Translations under genes and position numbers: made by a program
Part shown: positions 26,845 through 37,878 of the stretch, piece by piece
Layout of the letters: each line of letters begins with the position of its first letter
Position numbering within the stretch: the stretch's first letter is position 1
Assembly: GCA_029891385.1 (NCBI GenBank)
Contig: JAIWQS010000137.1
Location: 1-64,000 of the forward strand
Source of the DNA: Erythroxylum novogranatense
Taxonomy: Eukaryota; Streptophyta; Magnoliopsida; Malpighiales; Erythroxylaceae
Direction: 5' to 3'
Length of the DNA stretch: 64,000 nt
The notes under the pieces: model-generated
The model's database searches: none
The model's input: the letters and a program-made list of their open reading frames with translations, nothing else
What the model was told of the DNA's origin: nothing

Positions 26845-27090
26845 AACTGCTCCATACGTCGCGACCTACGCCCTTTCGTCGCGACGTGAAAAGCTCACTC
26901 GTCGCGACGTAGAGGACCGCTCGTCGCGTTGCACAAAGCCACGTTCATCGCGACGTGGAACCCACTCGTCGCGAAGCACCAATCCACGCTCGTCGCGTCG
27001 TCGACCCGAGCTCGTCGTGACTAATAAAAATAATTACATTCAATTATTCGTCGCGACGTGCGACGATCCGATCGTCTTCTCCGATCGTTT
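26845..27090. repeat. Palindromic tandem slot in Y right LTR (CGTCGCGACG)
   Basis: About eight spaced copies of CGTCGCGACG or close variants. In the left LTR (21550-21740) copies are fewer and several read CGTCATGACG. Confidence 0.75.
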
Positions 27091-27996
27091 TCCGCCATTA
27101 ATACACATACCAATCTCCATTAAACACTCCCATCAACCCATATCAACCCTAATAAATGCCATGAATGCTATAGAAACCATTAAAAACAACATTAAACACA
27201 AAAACACTTACCAATCGACGATCAATCCCAAATCTCAAAATCACCGTAACCCTAACTTTCTCAAATCACTGATAATCCACTCCAAATCCTTTTCAATCCT
27301 TCATCAATCACAATAAACACGTTAGCTAAGCACAATAGGAGGGAAAACCATAAGGAAAAACCAAAGAATCCTCACCAATGGAGGAATCGCACGACCGTCG
27401 AAGGAGAAGAAAGGGGGAAACGATAAAGCCTTAGACAATTTTCTCCAATTTCTCAACCCTAGCTATTTATAGCCTTAAGTCTCCATATCAGTCCGATTTT
27501 CAGTCTCTAAATTTCAATGGCTCAACATATTTATTTCCTATCAGTAAAATTCTGATTTTTTTCCACTACCATTGGACAATTCTCTCAGTAATATACGATC
27601 AATCAGTCAGTCACCCAAATATTTCCGATGCAGGTATTTTCTCCCAATTTTCGAAAATCTCCTATAAGCCACTATAAATTACCAGTCACTCGTAAACTAT
27701 TCTAAATCAGTCACTTGAACACATTAACTCCTAATTCCTCATTTAATCACGATTCAGTCAGTCCAGTTAATCCACAATTCGATCAGTTCACAAATCGGTT
27801 AATTGATCGGCCCAATTCACGATTAAATACCGAAAAATCATGAATGCATGTACCAATGAATATATGCATATCACGATAAACCAGTTCCTCTATGATTAGA
27901 GGCGATAACATATGCTCATCAATGTATGCGGTGAAATCCTATCGATCTGTCCCAATATTACCATAATACCTTTAATGACAAGAATGGGATGTTACG

Positions 27997-28140
27997 ACTT
28001 GAATTTCCATTAAGTGATTATGATGTTTTTCGAATGTATGAAGATTATGGTGAATGTTTGAGAGTAAGAAATTGTATATGATTTGGAAATTTGTACATGA
28101 GTTTGGTATTAAATTGAGAATTATGGAAGTATTAGATTTA
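27997..28140 (+). repeat. W left LTR arm, continuation after Y
   Basis: Resumes the W text (acttgaatttccattaagtg) that the inverted copy near 32360 shows as continuous with 11161-11200. Plus-oriented similarity ends near 28140, at the inversion junction. Confidence 0.75.
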
Positions 28141-30999
28141 TCACAAATCCAAACTTTTGCTTTCTTTCATTTTTTTAAAATTCATATATTGCCTATAAAT
28201 CAAAATATAAATATGCTACCCACATCGAATTAATGCCAGAAGCTTGTCCAAATCATCAATTCTCCAAATTCCTCATTCTTTCTTTAACTTAAAAATTCCC
28301 TAAGCCACAAATATCCAAATTCATCGTCATAATTTGCATAATTCTCAAACTTAACTATAGGAAATTCATAAGCACCATATTTTCAAGCTTTCTAAAACCA
28401 GAATTTCTAAAAGCCCTAAAGTCCAAATTTGACCTAAACCGAACTAGTCAAATTCAATATCATAAATCACTTACTTACTCAAATTAAACTTAGAAAACAC
28501 CAATTCCATATAAATTCAAGCTATTTCAATCTCCAATTTTGAAAATCTCCAATTTTCAAAATTGGCCTAAACTAATACACTCAAATCCAATCTCATAAAT
28601 AACTTAATTTTCAAAATTAATGTCACAATTCATCAATTCACATTAATTCCAAAATATCTAAATCCTCAATTTCAAAAATCCCCAAATCTTAAAATTGGCC
28701 TAAACCAATTTATACAAATTCAACACCATAAAACACAATCTCTTCAAAATTAACTTCATATTCCACAAACCCATATCATTATCTATCATTCTACACCAAA
28801 ATATCACTTAAATTCTTAATCACAAGATTAAGCCTAAACTTTAATCAAATTTTCATCCAAAATTAAACACAACCTAAGGCATATATACCAAAATCAACTT
28901 CATAAATCACAAACCCAAGCCCTTTTCCATACTTCTCAATCAAAAATTCATCAAAAACTTAAAGTCGAAAATTTTCTCTTACCTATTTCTCCTTCTATTT
29001 TCGGTTCTTGGTTCCCAAAGCAAGCTTTCTTCATTTCAACCTTTTCTCTCTTGGATCAACATGAAAATCCTTAAGAATCAAGTAGAAAATCAAGCTTACC
29101 TTTCTCCATGGACGAAATCTTCTCCTCTCTTCTTTCTTTTATTTTCTTCTCCCTTTTCTTATGATTTTCCAGCCACTTTCGTGGCTTTAATATGCCCAAA
29201 ACGACACCTCCCTTTTGTGTGTCATTAAATGATGGTTAATTGACCATTTTGCCCTCCATTCAAAGCTTAAAGTCATGCTTACTTGTGGGTTGATTCGCAC
29301 TATCAAGATGAAGGAATTTGTCCAAACTTCCTTCTAGAGAAATGTTCCTCTCAATCATACGAATCCAACGCCACTGACCGCGCTCAATTCGGATCACTAC
29401 ATCAAAAGTTATGCGTAAAATAGTTCGGATATATCCATATTCTAACACATTTTCCATGTACGATTATTTCCGTCCAAAAGTTCACATTCTTAATCCCAGA
29501 TTTGAAACTCGATGTCTTCATCACAATTGTAGCCTTATGTCTCTAGTTTAATTCAAAACAAGAATTGTCTCATTTCGATTCCCAGATCAAAAGTTATGCT
29601 CAAAATACTCTCAGGTGTTCCTAATCCAAAAATTTCACCCTAAACCGAACTTAAATTCAGAAATTAAAAGTCTTAGAGGCAAAATTGACATTTCATGTCT
29701 TCATATGATTTGTAGCCCTTTGTCTTATCTTTATTTCGCCTTAAGAATCACTTCAATCGGATTTCTACAGATCCCGAATTTCACAAAATACTGAACTATG
29801 CTTGGAAAATTTCCCGACTCACTTTGATTAAATTAATCACCATTAATTTAATCTCAAAAATTCACAAATTTCTATGAGGATGTGGATAATTGTCTTAGGA
29901 ATTTAACGCCGTAAGAATCGACTCAATCGGATGTCGGACGGAAAAGATATAAGCAAAATAGTGAACAAAGGTCGAATTTGTGAAAGAAGGCTAACAAAGG
30001 AATCAAAACGGCGCCGTTTTGGAGAAACAAAAACGGCGTCGCACTGTTTAAAACGCCGCGTGCTGCGGCGTGGCGGCGAGGTCGCCCTGGCGGCGCTCGC
30101 GGACCTTCGCCATCGCTACGGCGATCGTTAAGCCCTAGTGACGCGAGCTAAGCGCGCCGTCATCACCGAGGCGATGCGTAGCCTAGCGACGGTTACTTCA
30201 TTTTTCTCTTTTTTCACTTAAAATCCAAAACTTCCGAAATTCATAACTCTTAATCCCTAACTCCAATTTTGACAAACTTAGTCTCTATAGAAAGCTTGAG
30301 GAAGCTCTACATCTTCCATTTAAGGACATAAAACTCAATTCGACTCTACTAAGTCCATTTTTGATCAAGGATACTATCCTCTATACAAATTTGTAAAAAT
30401 CATAACTTATTATTCCGAGATAGAAAATTGCATACTTTATATCGAAATAAAGATCAAAACAAACCCTTCAATTTTCATGAAGAACATCAAAACTCAATTA
30501 ACCTCTAACTAGGTTAATTTGTCAGTCAAAGTTTCAAACATAATAAAAGTCAAACCCTATCAAACATAAACTTTGACTGATCATAACTTTCACTCCCGAT
30601 ATCGAAAAATTGCAAATTTTATGGCTACAGAAAGCTCTTAACATAATCTACAAGTTTCATGTAGATCATTTTATCAAATTTTACCTAAATCAAAAGTCAA
30701 CTTTCAAAGTCAAACATTCTCTCTCCAAAAAGACAAACTTTCTAAATTCTTCAACTTTTCACACTTTTTCTTTTTAATTCTTGCTATTTAACTTCATTTC
30801 AATCAACTCATCCACTTTCCTCTCATAATCCATATAAATTCATTCAAATATCAAATTCTTCTAACCTAAACAATTCTTTTCTCATACATTTTTCTTAAAT
30901 TCATCACATTTCCTTAAATTCATTCTCATTCTCACCAATTCTTTCTCACTTAAATTCATTGTAATATTTCTTTTATCCTCAAAAGTTCGGGGTCCAACA
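28141..30999 (-). repeat. W LTR start region, inverted
   Basis: Reverse complement of about 7505-10350, ending GGGGTCCAACA, the mirror of the 7505 terminus, at very high similarity by eye. The two arms form a large inverted repeat of about 2.8 kb. Confidence 0.85.
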
Positions 31000-31535
31000 T
31001 TTCTCCCCCTCTTAAAAGAATTTCGTCCTCGAAATTCATACTTACTTAAACTTCAAGTAACTCATTCTTGCATAAATTTCTTTTTAAACAAAGATCATCA
31101 AGTGCTTTCTTACTAATTTCTTTCCAAAACTCATAATCAATCACTTTCTCTTATCTAATTTCCTCATCATACATATTCTTAACTTACTTCTTATATCAAG
31201 TACACCACATTCACTATTATATCACTTCACTATATCCCCAATTCAATATGCCTTACATATATAAATATAAACTCAAGTTGTCTCATCTTTCACTCTCAAA
31301 TGGATATACAAAATCAAATCATCCTAATTCCTCATGGACTTCAAATCTCAATTTCATGAACAATCTCTTAAAATCACTCAACATTCTTATCATCTTCATC
31401 TATCAATCACTTTGGTATGCACACTATCTTCATCACAATCTCATAAATTCAATCTTATGCTCGAACACTCTTAGACAAATCAGTCAGACACAAACGCCCA
31501 AGTACGATCATAATACTGGGCTCTGATACCATCTA
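31000..31535 (-). other. W interior, 536 bp, non-coding
   Basis: Bounded by a polypurine/pol-end hairpin at the left (31000-31036, minus sense AATTTCG-AGGA-CGAAATT, then TTAAGAGGGGGAGAA) and a primer-binding site at the right (31518-31531). It resembles the interior of X (16346-16948). No coding sequence is recognised. Confidence 0.8.
31518..31531 (-). other. W primer-binding site
   Basis: Minus sense TGGTATCAGAGCCC, 4 nt from the LTR end CCCAACA. Best-preserved primer site among the non-autonomous elements. Confidence 0.85.
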
Positions 31536-32826
31536 TGTTGGGACCCGATCCGGGAACCGGATCCCAACCGGAAAATGAAGCACATAAAACGGAATGCGGA
31601 AACAAAGTACAAAGCGGAGGCGAAAATAGCAGAGTGAATCGAATAAGTACGAATCATACAAATCGGATTGATCAATCGAAATCATATTATCAAATGGACG
31701 AAATACGAAACAAATACGAATCGAATACGAATTAAAACGGAAGCAAATGAAAGCAGAAGCAATAACTAATCGAACCAAACGAACAGATTTCGAAACGAAA
31801 AGATATACATAATACTGAAGCAAAACGAAACGAAGCGGAATCGATACTTAACAAATGTCCGACATCCGAGCATAAGTTATCTACAAAAAGCGTCGCGTTG
31901 GAGATCTAAACTAAGACATATTCCAAAATCCGGTATGAATTTTTTTTTCTTTCTTATTCTCATTTCTTACATCAATCACATCCATATAATTTCCTATAGG
32001 AAATTCAATCTTAAACCCAAAACTTAGCAATCATACAAAATCTTATACAAATCCATACAAATCTCAAATTACACTTTATTCTCATTTTATCGAAATTTCA
32101 GAAGATAACAATTTTGCGATTTATCCTAACCCAAACACGCAAAGGTAAAGAAATACACTTCTAAAAGCCAAACAGATCTCAGAATCATCGGACTCTCCCG
32201 TCCGGAATCCAAACACCAGCAAAACACAAACCTAAATCTAATACTTCCATAATTCTCAATTCAATACCAAACTCATGTACAAATTTCCAAATCATATACA
32301 ATTTCTTACTCTCAAACATTCAGTCATAATCTTCATACATTCTGAAAAACATCATAATCACTTAATGGAAATTCAAGCCATATACAAAATATTCCAAATC
32401 TCAATATTTACATAACAATACAAACGATGCAAAAACGGACCCAAAAGTCTTCACATTCTTTCATCCGATCTCACCTTTCGACACACGGAGATGGGGATGA
32501 AAGGGAAGTGAGTTTCAGCTCGTGGATAACACATTTATAAATTGAATAATAAGAACTCAATTTTCATAAACTTTTTGCCAAAAGGCTTATTTTTCAAACT
32601 TTTCAATTTTCAAATATTCTTCTCAAACCCTTTCAATATTTTCCAAACCCTTTTTTTAACTCATTCTATCAATTCTCAAAATTTTAAATGTTTCATAAAC
32701 ATGAATGCAAACACATAATATTTCAAATCACCAATCAAACATATAAAACATATCAAATGGCTTGGTTCGGTTAAGCAGAACGCATCGCACATTCCAGATA
32801 GCGATTACGTGCAATGTGAATGTAAC
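31536..32826 (-). repeat. W LTR end region, inverted
   Basis: Begins TGTTGGGACCCGATCCGGG, the mirror of an LTR 3' end, and runs to about 32826, where similarity to 10750 of the left arm is reached (the tgtaacattcac region). It repeats about 600 bp that are also present in the left arm (10750 to 11204 and 27997 to 28140). Confidence 0.8.
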
Positions 32827-34528
32827 AAAAGTTTGAAAATATGATTTCCGAATGATTTCTAAGAAATTAGTACAAGTTTAAATTCATTTGAATTAAATGC
32901 ATTATTGAATTATGCACATTGTGGAAAACATTGATTGAATGATTTGATTGTTGAAATTAGTATTTGAATGATGAATTGATTGAATGGATTGTAGTGATTG
33001 AATTGTATGCATTGTGTGAATGTGTAAAATTAAAGTTTCAAATGTGCCTTGGGCAATTTGATTTTGATGTATGATATGTGTTATGTGGGTTTGGGTTAGG
33101 TCCTTAATTTGAGTCGATTACCTTGGTCTCGTGTTAAATGCCTTCTCCATTTTGCCCAAGATGTGGCTTTGAGACTCAATTTGGACTCCCCTCCGTTTAT
33201 GACTACACGGCACCGCTATGCGGAAACGTGCAGTTCGTTATGTTAGGACCTACTCAAACCAGTTATTGTGTTATGTGCTTTGTGTTGGATGTCAGCGGTA
33301 TAACCCAAGAAACACACGCTTGATATAATAACTCGCAAACACCGACGAGGTGGGGTGTGGGGTCCAACACCAAACCACTCTGTTATGTTATATGTTCTTT
33401 TGAATTTTGTTTACATTACGTGTTTTTGATTTGTTTATGTGTTCTGCATTCATGCTTAAAATTGAGAAATAAAAAAAGGGAAATTTGTTATGAAAAGTGT
33501 GAAAAATTGAAAAGCTTGAGAAAACCGTTTGAAAAGTTACAAAGTTTTGAAAATTAGCCCTTTTGGCAAAAAGCTTGTGAAAAATGATTTTCGCTTATTT
33601 GTCGATTTATAAATGTGTTATCCACGAGCTTCCGAGCTCACCCCCCCTTTCATCCCCATCTCCAAGTTTCGAGCAGGAGATCGGATGAAAGAAAGTGAAG
33701 ATGTTTGGTTCGTTTTTGCATCGTTTGCATTGTATTATGAACTAAGGTTTGAAATATTTTGTAAATGGCTTGAATTGCCATTAAGTGATTATAAGGTATT
33801 TCGAGCATGTATTCCTGAATGTATGAAGATTATGAATTAATGTATGAGAGTATGAGATTGCATATGGAATTGTGTATGTTTATGATGATGTAAGTAAACT
33901 ATGGGTTGTATATGAGTGAATTGAGATATGGATGTTTTTGATGATGTTTGAGAATTATTGGAGTGTTAGGTATAGATGTGTGTTTCTGCCGGTGTTTGGA
34001 TCTTGGACGGAGGGTCCGATTGATTTTGATGATTGTATGGTTGATTGGATATTTTAGAAGTGTATTTTTCCTTTGCAGGAATTTTTGGGATAGGATAATT
34101 GCAGCTGTTATGCTGCCCGATTTTCGATAAAATCGGTGTTACGGTAAAAGTAGAAAAAGCATTAGAATAACGAGGTAAGAAATGAGAATAAGAAAAGAAA
34201 AGAAAAGAAAAAAAAATTATACCGGATTTCGAATAGTTTGAGTCTAAGGAATTCCAACTCGATTGTGTTTCTCCGTTCTTTGTTCTCGGATGTCGGATCC
34301 GTTTTGTAAAGTGTTTGTTCCACTTTCGTTTATTCGAATCGCTTTTGATTCGCTCTCAATTTTGTTTTCTGTATTATGTTATTCGATTCTGCTTCGTTTG
34401 TCGTTTCGCGTTATTGATGGCTTTGTTTTCCGATTCGAAATTTCGTTGCGAAATTTCCGTTTTCATTCGATTTCATTTTCCGTTCTGCTTTTCCGGTTGG
34501 GATTCGGTTCCCGGATCGGGTTTCAACA
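32827..34528 (+). repeat. V arm: divergent LTR end of composite W/V
   Basis: Plus-oriented LTR sequence ending GGATCGGGTTTCAACA. It aligns with the W left arm (for example 33560-33840 against 10985-11204) but with many differences, far more than between W's other copies. It keeps the hairpin at 33647-33691 and the CGGAC/GTCCG hairpin at 33998-34018. Confidence 0.75.
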
Positions 34529-34533
34529 ACATC
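34529..34533. repeat. Target-site duplication of W/V, right (ACATC)
   Basis: It follows TTTCAACA and pairs with 7500-7504. Confidence 0.9.
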
Positions 34534-35893
34534 TTCATAAGAATTGTATTCAATTTCCTCTAGTTTCATTAAAACCAAGCCTCAACTCATTTGGACAACT
34601 ATAGAAACAATTATGGCCAATCAAGTGGAGCACACTCAAGATCAAGCTATTGAAATTTTCCAGATTTTTCTTCTTCAATCATTTAAGCAACATTCAACTC
34701 ATCTATTCGATCTCATTCCTAGATCATCTTTTCCATGACAATTCCTCATCAATCCCTACCTAATTCAATTCAAGAAATCACTCACAAACAAAGAAAAAGC
34801 TACAATTTATCATAATCCCAAAATAGGGCATACACAAATGTATATCCATTATAACCACTTTCTACATTCAACCATCAACTCTTTTGAAAAACATCAAGTC
34901 CTAAACTTCTCTATACATTTACATGAAGGTAAACTCATCATACATACTTCCAAAACACAACCATGAACATCTATGAGCATCAATTAACACACATACATAA
35001 GTCTTTCACAAGCATAAGTCAATCATCAATTTATGAGTTTCAATTCTACCATATACACTACATATAACACAAAACTTACTTGTTTTAGCTACAAATCTTC
35101 AAGTACTCCAAGTAACACACCAAACCCTAGCTCCACCCATCACCATCGATCATGATCATCCAAAGGAGTAGAGAGGTAGGTTTGTGACAAGTAAACAAGA
35201 GCAAGATGACAAGGAACAAGGAATAGATGAAAGCTAAGCTCAAGTTGAAGGAAATAACAACACATGAAGAAGAGGGGAAGAAGTTCACGAAGAAGAGAGA
35301 AGAAAATGACCTAAAATAAAACTCCAAAGGGTCTTGAAGAATGAGTGTCGTGGGAGAAAAAGGAGCTTCAATTTAGATAGTTATTTAACCTAACACATGG
35401 CTCTAAACATGCCATGTGTCAAGCCAAGACTTATCCCTTAATTTCTTCTTAAATTAATCTATTTCAAGCCCAATTTCCCATAAATAACACTTGTCAATTA
35501 TTCCTATAACCATATAGCCAAAATTCAATTCCATAGGCACTAAAGTCTAATACCGATTATCAGTTGGTCTGCCCCTCGACATTTTTCCTAGTCTGGGATT
35601 TACCCCCGAAAAATTTCAGAAAAATTCCTAAAATTCTCCAAAATTATAAAATCAATAATGTCACTCTCCAAATAAATTTTCAAAATCAATAACCCAGAAT
35701 TCCCAACCCATTCACAAGTAGAACCAAATATACCAGGAATGTCAATGAATGCATGTACAAAAATTTCATGTGCAATAAATTCAGTTTTCACAATACAAGT
35801 ATGTCACAAAATGCAAGAACATGCAATTGCATTACTAAGCTCTCACTAAACACCCATATTACCTATTTTACCCTTCCCGCTGGTATCGGGATG

Positions 35894-37301
35894 TTACAAC
35901 TCTCCCCTCCTTAAAGAAATTTCATCCTCGAAATTCTTACCTGTTTGCACGAACAGGTGGGGATACCGTCTCCTCATATGCTCCTCTGTCTCCCAAGTTG
36001 CTTCCTCAGTTGAGTGGTTCCTCCATAAGACTTTTACCAATGGAATGACCTGGTTTCTCAACTGTTTGACCCGTGATCCTACAATCTTGATCGGCTCCTC
36101 AACATAACTCAAATTACTAGCAACCTCAATCTCGTGAGCCGATATTATATGCATTGGATCTGATCGGTACCTTCGGAGCATACTCACGTGGAAAACATTA
36201 TGCAATTGAGACATATCATTCGGTAAAGCCAACTTATAGGCCAAAGGTCCAATCCTCTGTATGATTTCATATGGACCAATATACCTAGGGCTTAACTTGC
36301 CCTTTTTACCGAATCTCAGAACTCTTCTCCACGGTGACACTTTTAGGAACACTCTATCTCCGACACTGTATTCCATATCCCTCCGGTGCTGATCCACATA
36401 GCTCTTTTGTCTATCTTGAGCTGTTTTAATTCGGCTTCGGATCAACTTAACCTTATCCACTGTATCTTGCATCAAGTTCGGGCCCTCCAGCATCCTCAAT
36501 CCCTCTTCATCCCAATACAAAGGTGACCGACACTTCCTTCCATACAATGCTTCGTAAGGTGCCATCCTGATACTACTGTGGAATTGATTGTGATAAGCAA
36601 ATTCTATCAATGCAATGTATTGATCCCAAGCTCCTCTAAACTCCAATACACATGCTCTGAGCATATCCTCAACAGTTTTGATTGTCCTCTCACTCTATCC
36701 ATCTGTCTGAGGATGAAAAGCTATACTAAAGTTCAAATTTTGCCCATAATGATTGTAAACTCCTCTAGAACCTCAAGTAAATCTGGGATCTCCGTCCGAG
36801 ACTATAGACTTTGGAATACCATGGGTCTCACTACTTCACCACATACTTCTGGGCCAATTGATCAAGTGAGTTGTTCTCCCTTACTAGTAAGAAATGGGCC
36901 GATTTAGTCAACCGGTCCACTATGACCCAGATTGCATCATGTTGCCTCGGAGTCTTAGGCAATCCCATGATGAAGTCCATTGTGATCTGTTCCCATTTCC
37001 ACTCCAGAATGGGCAACGAATGCAATTTTCCTACTAGAGCCTGATGTTCCGCTTTCACCTGCTGACAAGTTATACACTTAGACACATACTCCGCCACTTG
37101 CTTCTTCATTCCAGGCCACCAAAAATGATGCCTCAAAGTGTTATACATTTTGGTAGTACCAGGATGCATAGCATAGGTGGCCATATGAGCTTCCTCAAGT
37201 ATTTCCTTCCTCAAATCATCAACATTAGGCACACAAAGCCTTTGCTTTGACCACAATGTCTCATCCCTGAACTTAAATTCAGAATCCAGATTTGCCTTCA
37301 C
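35894..37301 (-). pseudogene. Element A integrase with C-terminal chromodomain, broken
   Basis: 36831-37301 has the zinc-binding HHCC part (HMATYAMHPGTTKMY, FWWPGMKKQVAEYV, CITCQQVK) and the first catalytic block (ITMDFIMGLPKT). 35894-36664 has the end of the core (FAYHNQFHSSIRMAPYEALY), the GPYEIIQRIGP linker region, HNVFHVSMLRRY, then a chromodomain (YVEEPIKIVGSRVKQLRNQ, VLWRNHSTEEATWETE). A chromodomain after integrase marks the Tekay/Del chromovirus branch; such domains are thought to guide integration to marked chromatin. The segment between the two frames (with the second catalytic Asp) is shifted. The final stop codon TAA is supplied by the first bases of the 3' LTR. Confidence 0.9.
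35899..35936 (-). promoter_or_regulatory. Element A polypurine tract and pol-end hairpin
   Basis: In minus sense an AATTTCG-AGGA-TGAAATT near-palindrome is followed by a purine run (AAGGAGGGGAGAG) that abuts the 3' LTR. The purine run is the expected plus-strand primer. The palindrome also codes for the last residues of pol (NFEDEIS). Confidence 0.8.
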
Positions 37302-37878
37302 TTTCTATAAGCTTCACCAAATCGTGGTCTTTATCTCGAACTTTCCGATTCTATCACGCAAAGATTGGTCTCAATTTCAAAGTAGAAATCAAAGCTCTAT
37401 CCTGTTCTAGATTCAATTCCACATTCAGATCTCTCAAATGTATCAAATTAGGTAACCTCGATAACTGCATCTGTGCTGCATTGAGATTCGACTTTCTGCT
37501 CAAAGCATTTGCCACCACATTAGCTTTCCCCGGATGGTACTCAATGGTGCAGTCATAGTCCTTCAGTAACTCAATCCATCTCCTCTGCCTCAAGTTCAAC
37601 TCCTTCCGACTCAGCAAATATCTTAAACTCTTATGGTGGGTGAATATTTGAAAAGTCTCCCATATAAATAATGTCGCCAAATCTTTAGAGCAAAGACCAC
37701 CGCGGCTAGCTCTAAATCACGAATCAGATAGTTAATCTCGTGAGGCCTTAATTGCCTCGATGCATAGGCGATCACCTTGCCATGCTGCATCAAAACACAT
37801 CCCAAACCCTGATGCGAAGCATCACTATATACTACATATCCTTAAGTCCCTGATGGAATAGTCAACACCAATGCAAGA
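37302..37878 (-). pseudogene. Element A RNase H remnant
   Basis: Continuation of the RT polypeptide left of the inserted 37879-39973 segment. Minus-strand text reads [51 protein letters not shown], then in a shifted frame [41 protein letters not shown]. The catalytic Asp of YSDAS is present. There is a stop before GYVVYSD and a frame break near 37650. Confidence 0.85.

Larger units (their letters stand above)
11205..27996 (-). mobile_element. Element Y: LARD-like element with nested X
   Basis: Left LTR 11205-22658 (containing X), interior 22659-24852, right LTR 24853-27996, sense on the minus strand. LTR ends resemble TGTAGCATCCCAACCCGGG ... GGATGTTACA. No retroelement protein was found in the 2.2-kb interior. 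It sits in the W left arm. I could not define its target duplication because both junctions are degraded (tggcacgtag / gttacgactt). Confidence 0.85.
24853..27996 (-). repeat. Y right (5') LTR, complete, 3.1 kb
   Basis: Starts TGTAGCATCCCAACCCGGG and ends GGGATGTTAC. In minus sense it carries a TATA-like box near 26362-26370, a consensus donor (CAG^GTGAGT) at 26295, an acceptor at 25257, the conserved hairpin 25299-25319, and the CGTCGCGACG array at 26845-27090. Confidence 0.85.
7505..34528 (+). mobile_element. Composite W/V: LARD-like element with inverted centre, holding Y and X
   Basis: Inserted in A's left LTR with exact ACATC duplications (7500-7504 and 34529-34533). The outer ends are TGTTGGACCCCG and CGGGTTTCAACA. 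Inside are a plus-oriented LTR arm (7505-11204 and 27997-28140), an inverted LTR start (28141-30999), a 536-bp interior in minus orientation, an inverted LTR end (31536-32826), and a divergent plus-oriented LTR end (32827-34528). No protein-coding capacity is seen. Either an ectopic inversion/recombination product or partly an assembly artefact. Confidence 0.75.
5736..35898 (-). repeat. Element A left (3') LTR, interrupted by W/V
   Basis: It begins TGTAACACCCCCTTACCG and ends GGGATGTTACA. The LTR sequence is 5736-7504 and 34534-35898; the rest is composite W/V plus one ACATC copy. Compared with the right LTR it also lacks about 700 bp at position 7229 (see findings), which removed the palindromic slot and some modules. 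Small open frames in it recur in the right LTR and are not genes. Confidence 0.9.

Noticed and set aside
26845..27090. Regularly spaced CGTCGCGACG palindromes as a possible CRISPR array
   Set aside because: Units are 10 bp with irregular short spacing, lie within a plant LTR, and there are no cas genes.
34263..34604. 113-codon plus-strand frame, Phe/Ser-rich, at the end of the V arm
   Set aside because: Lies wholly in LTR sequence and crosses the W/V to A junction; no protein similarity seen.
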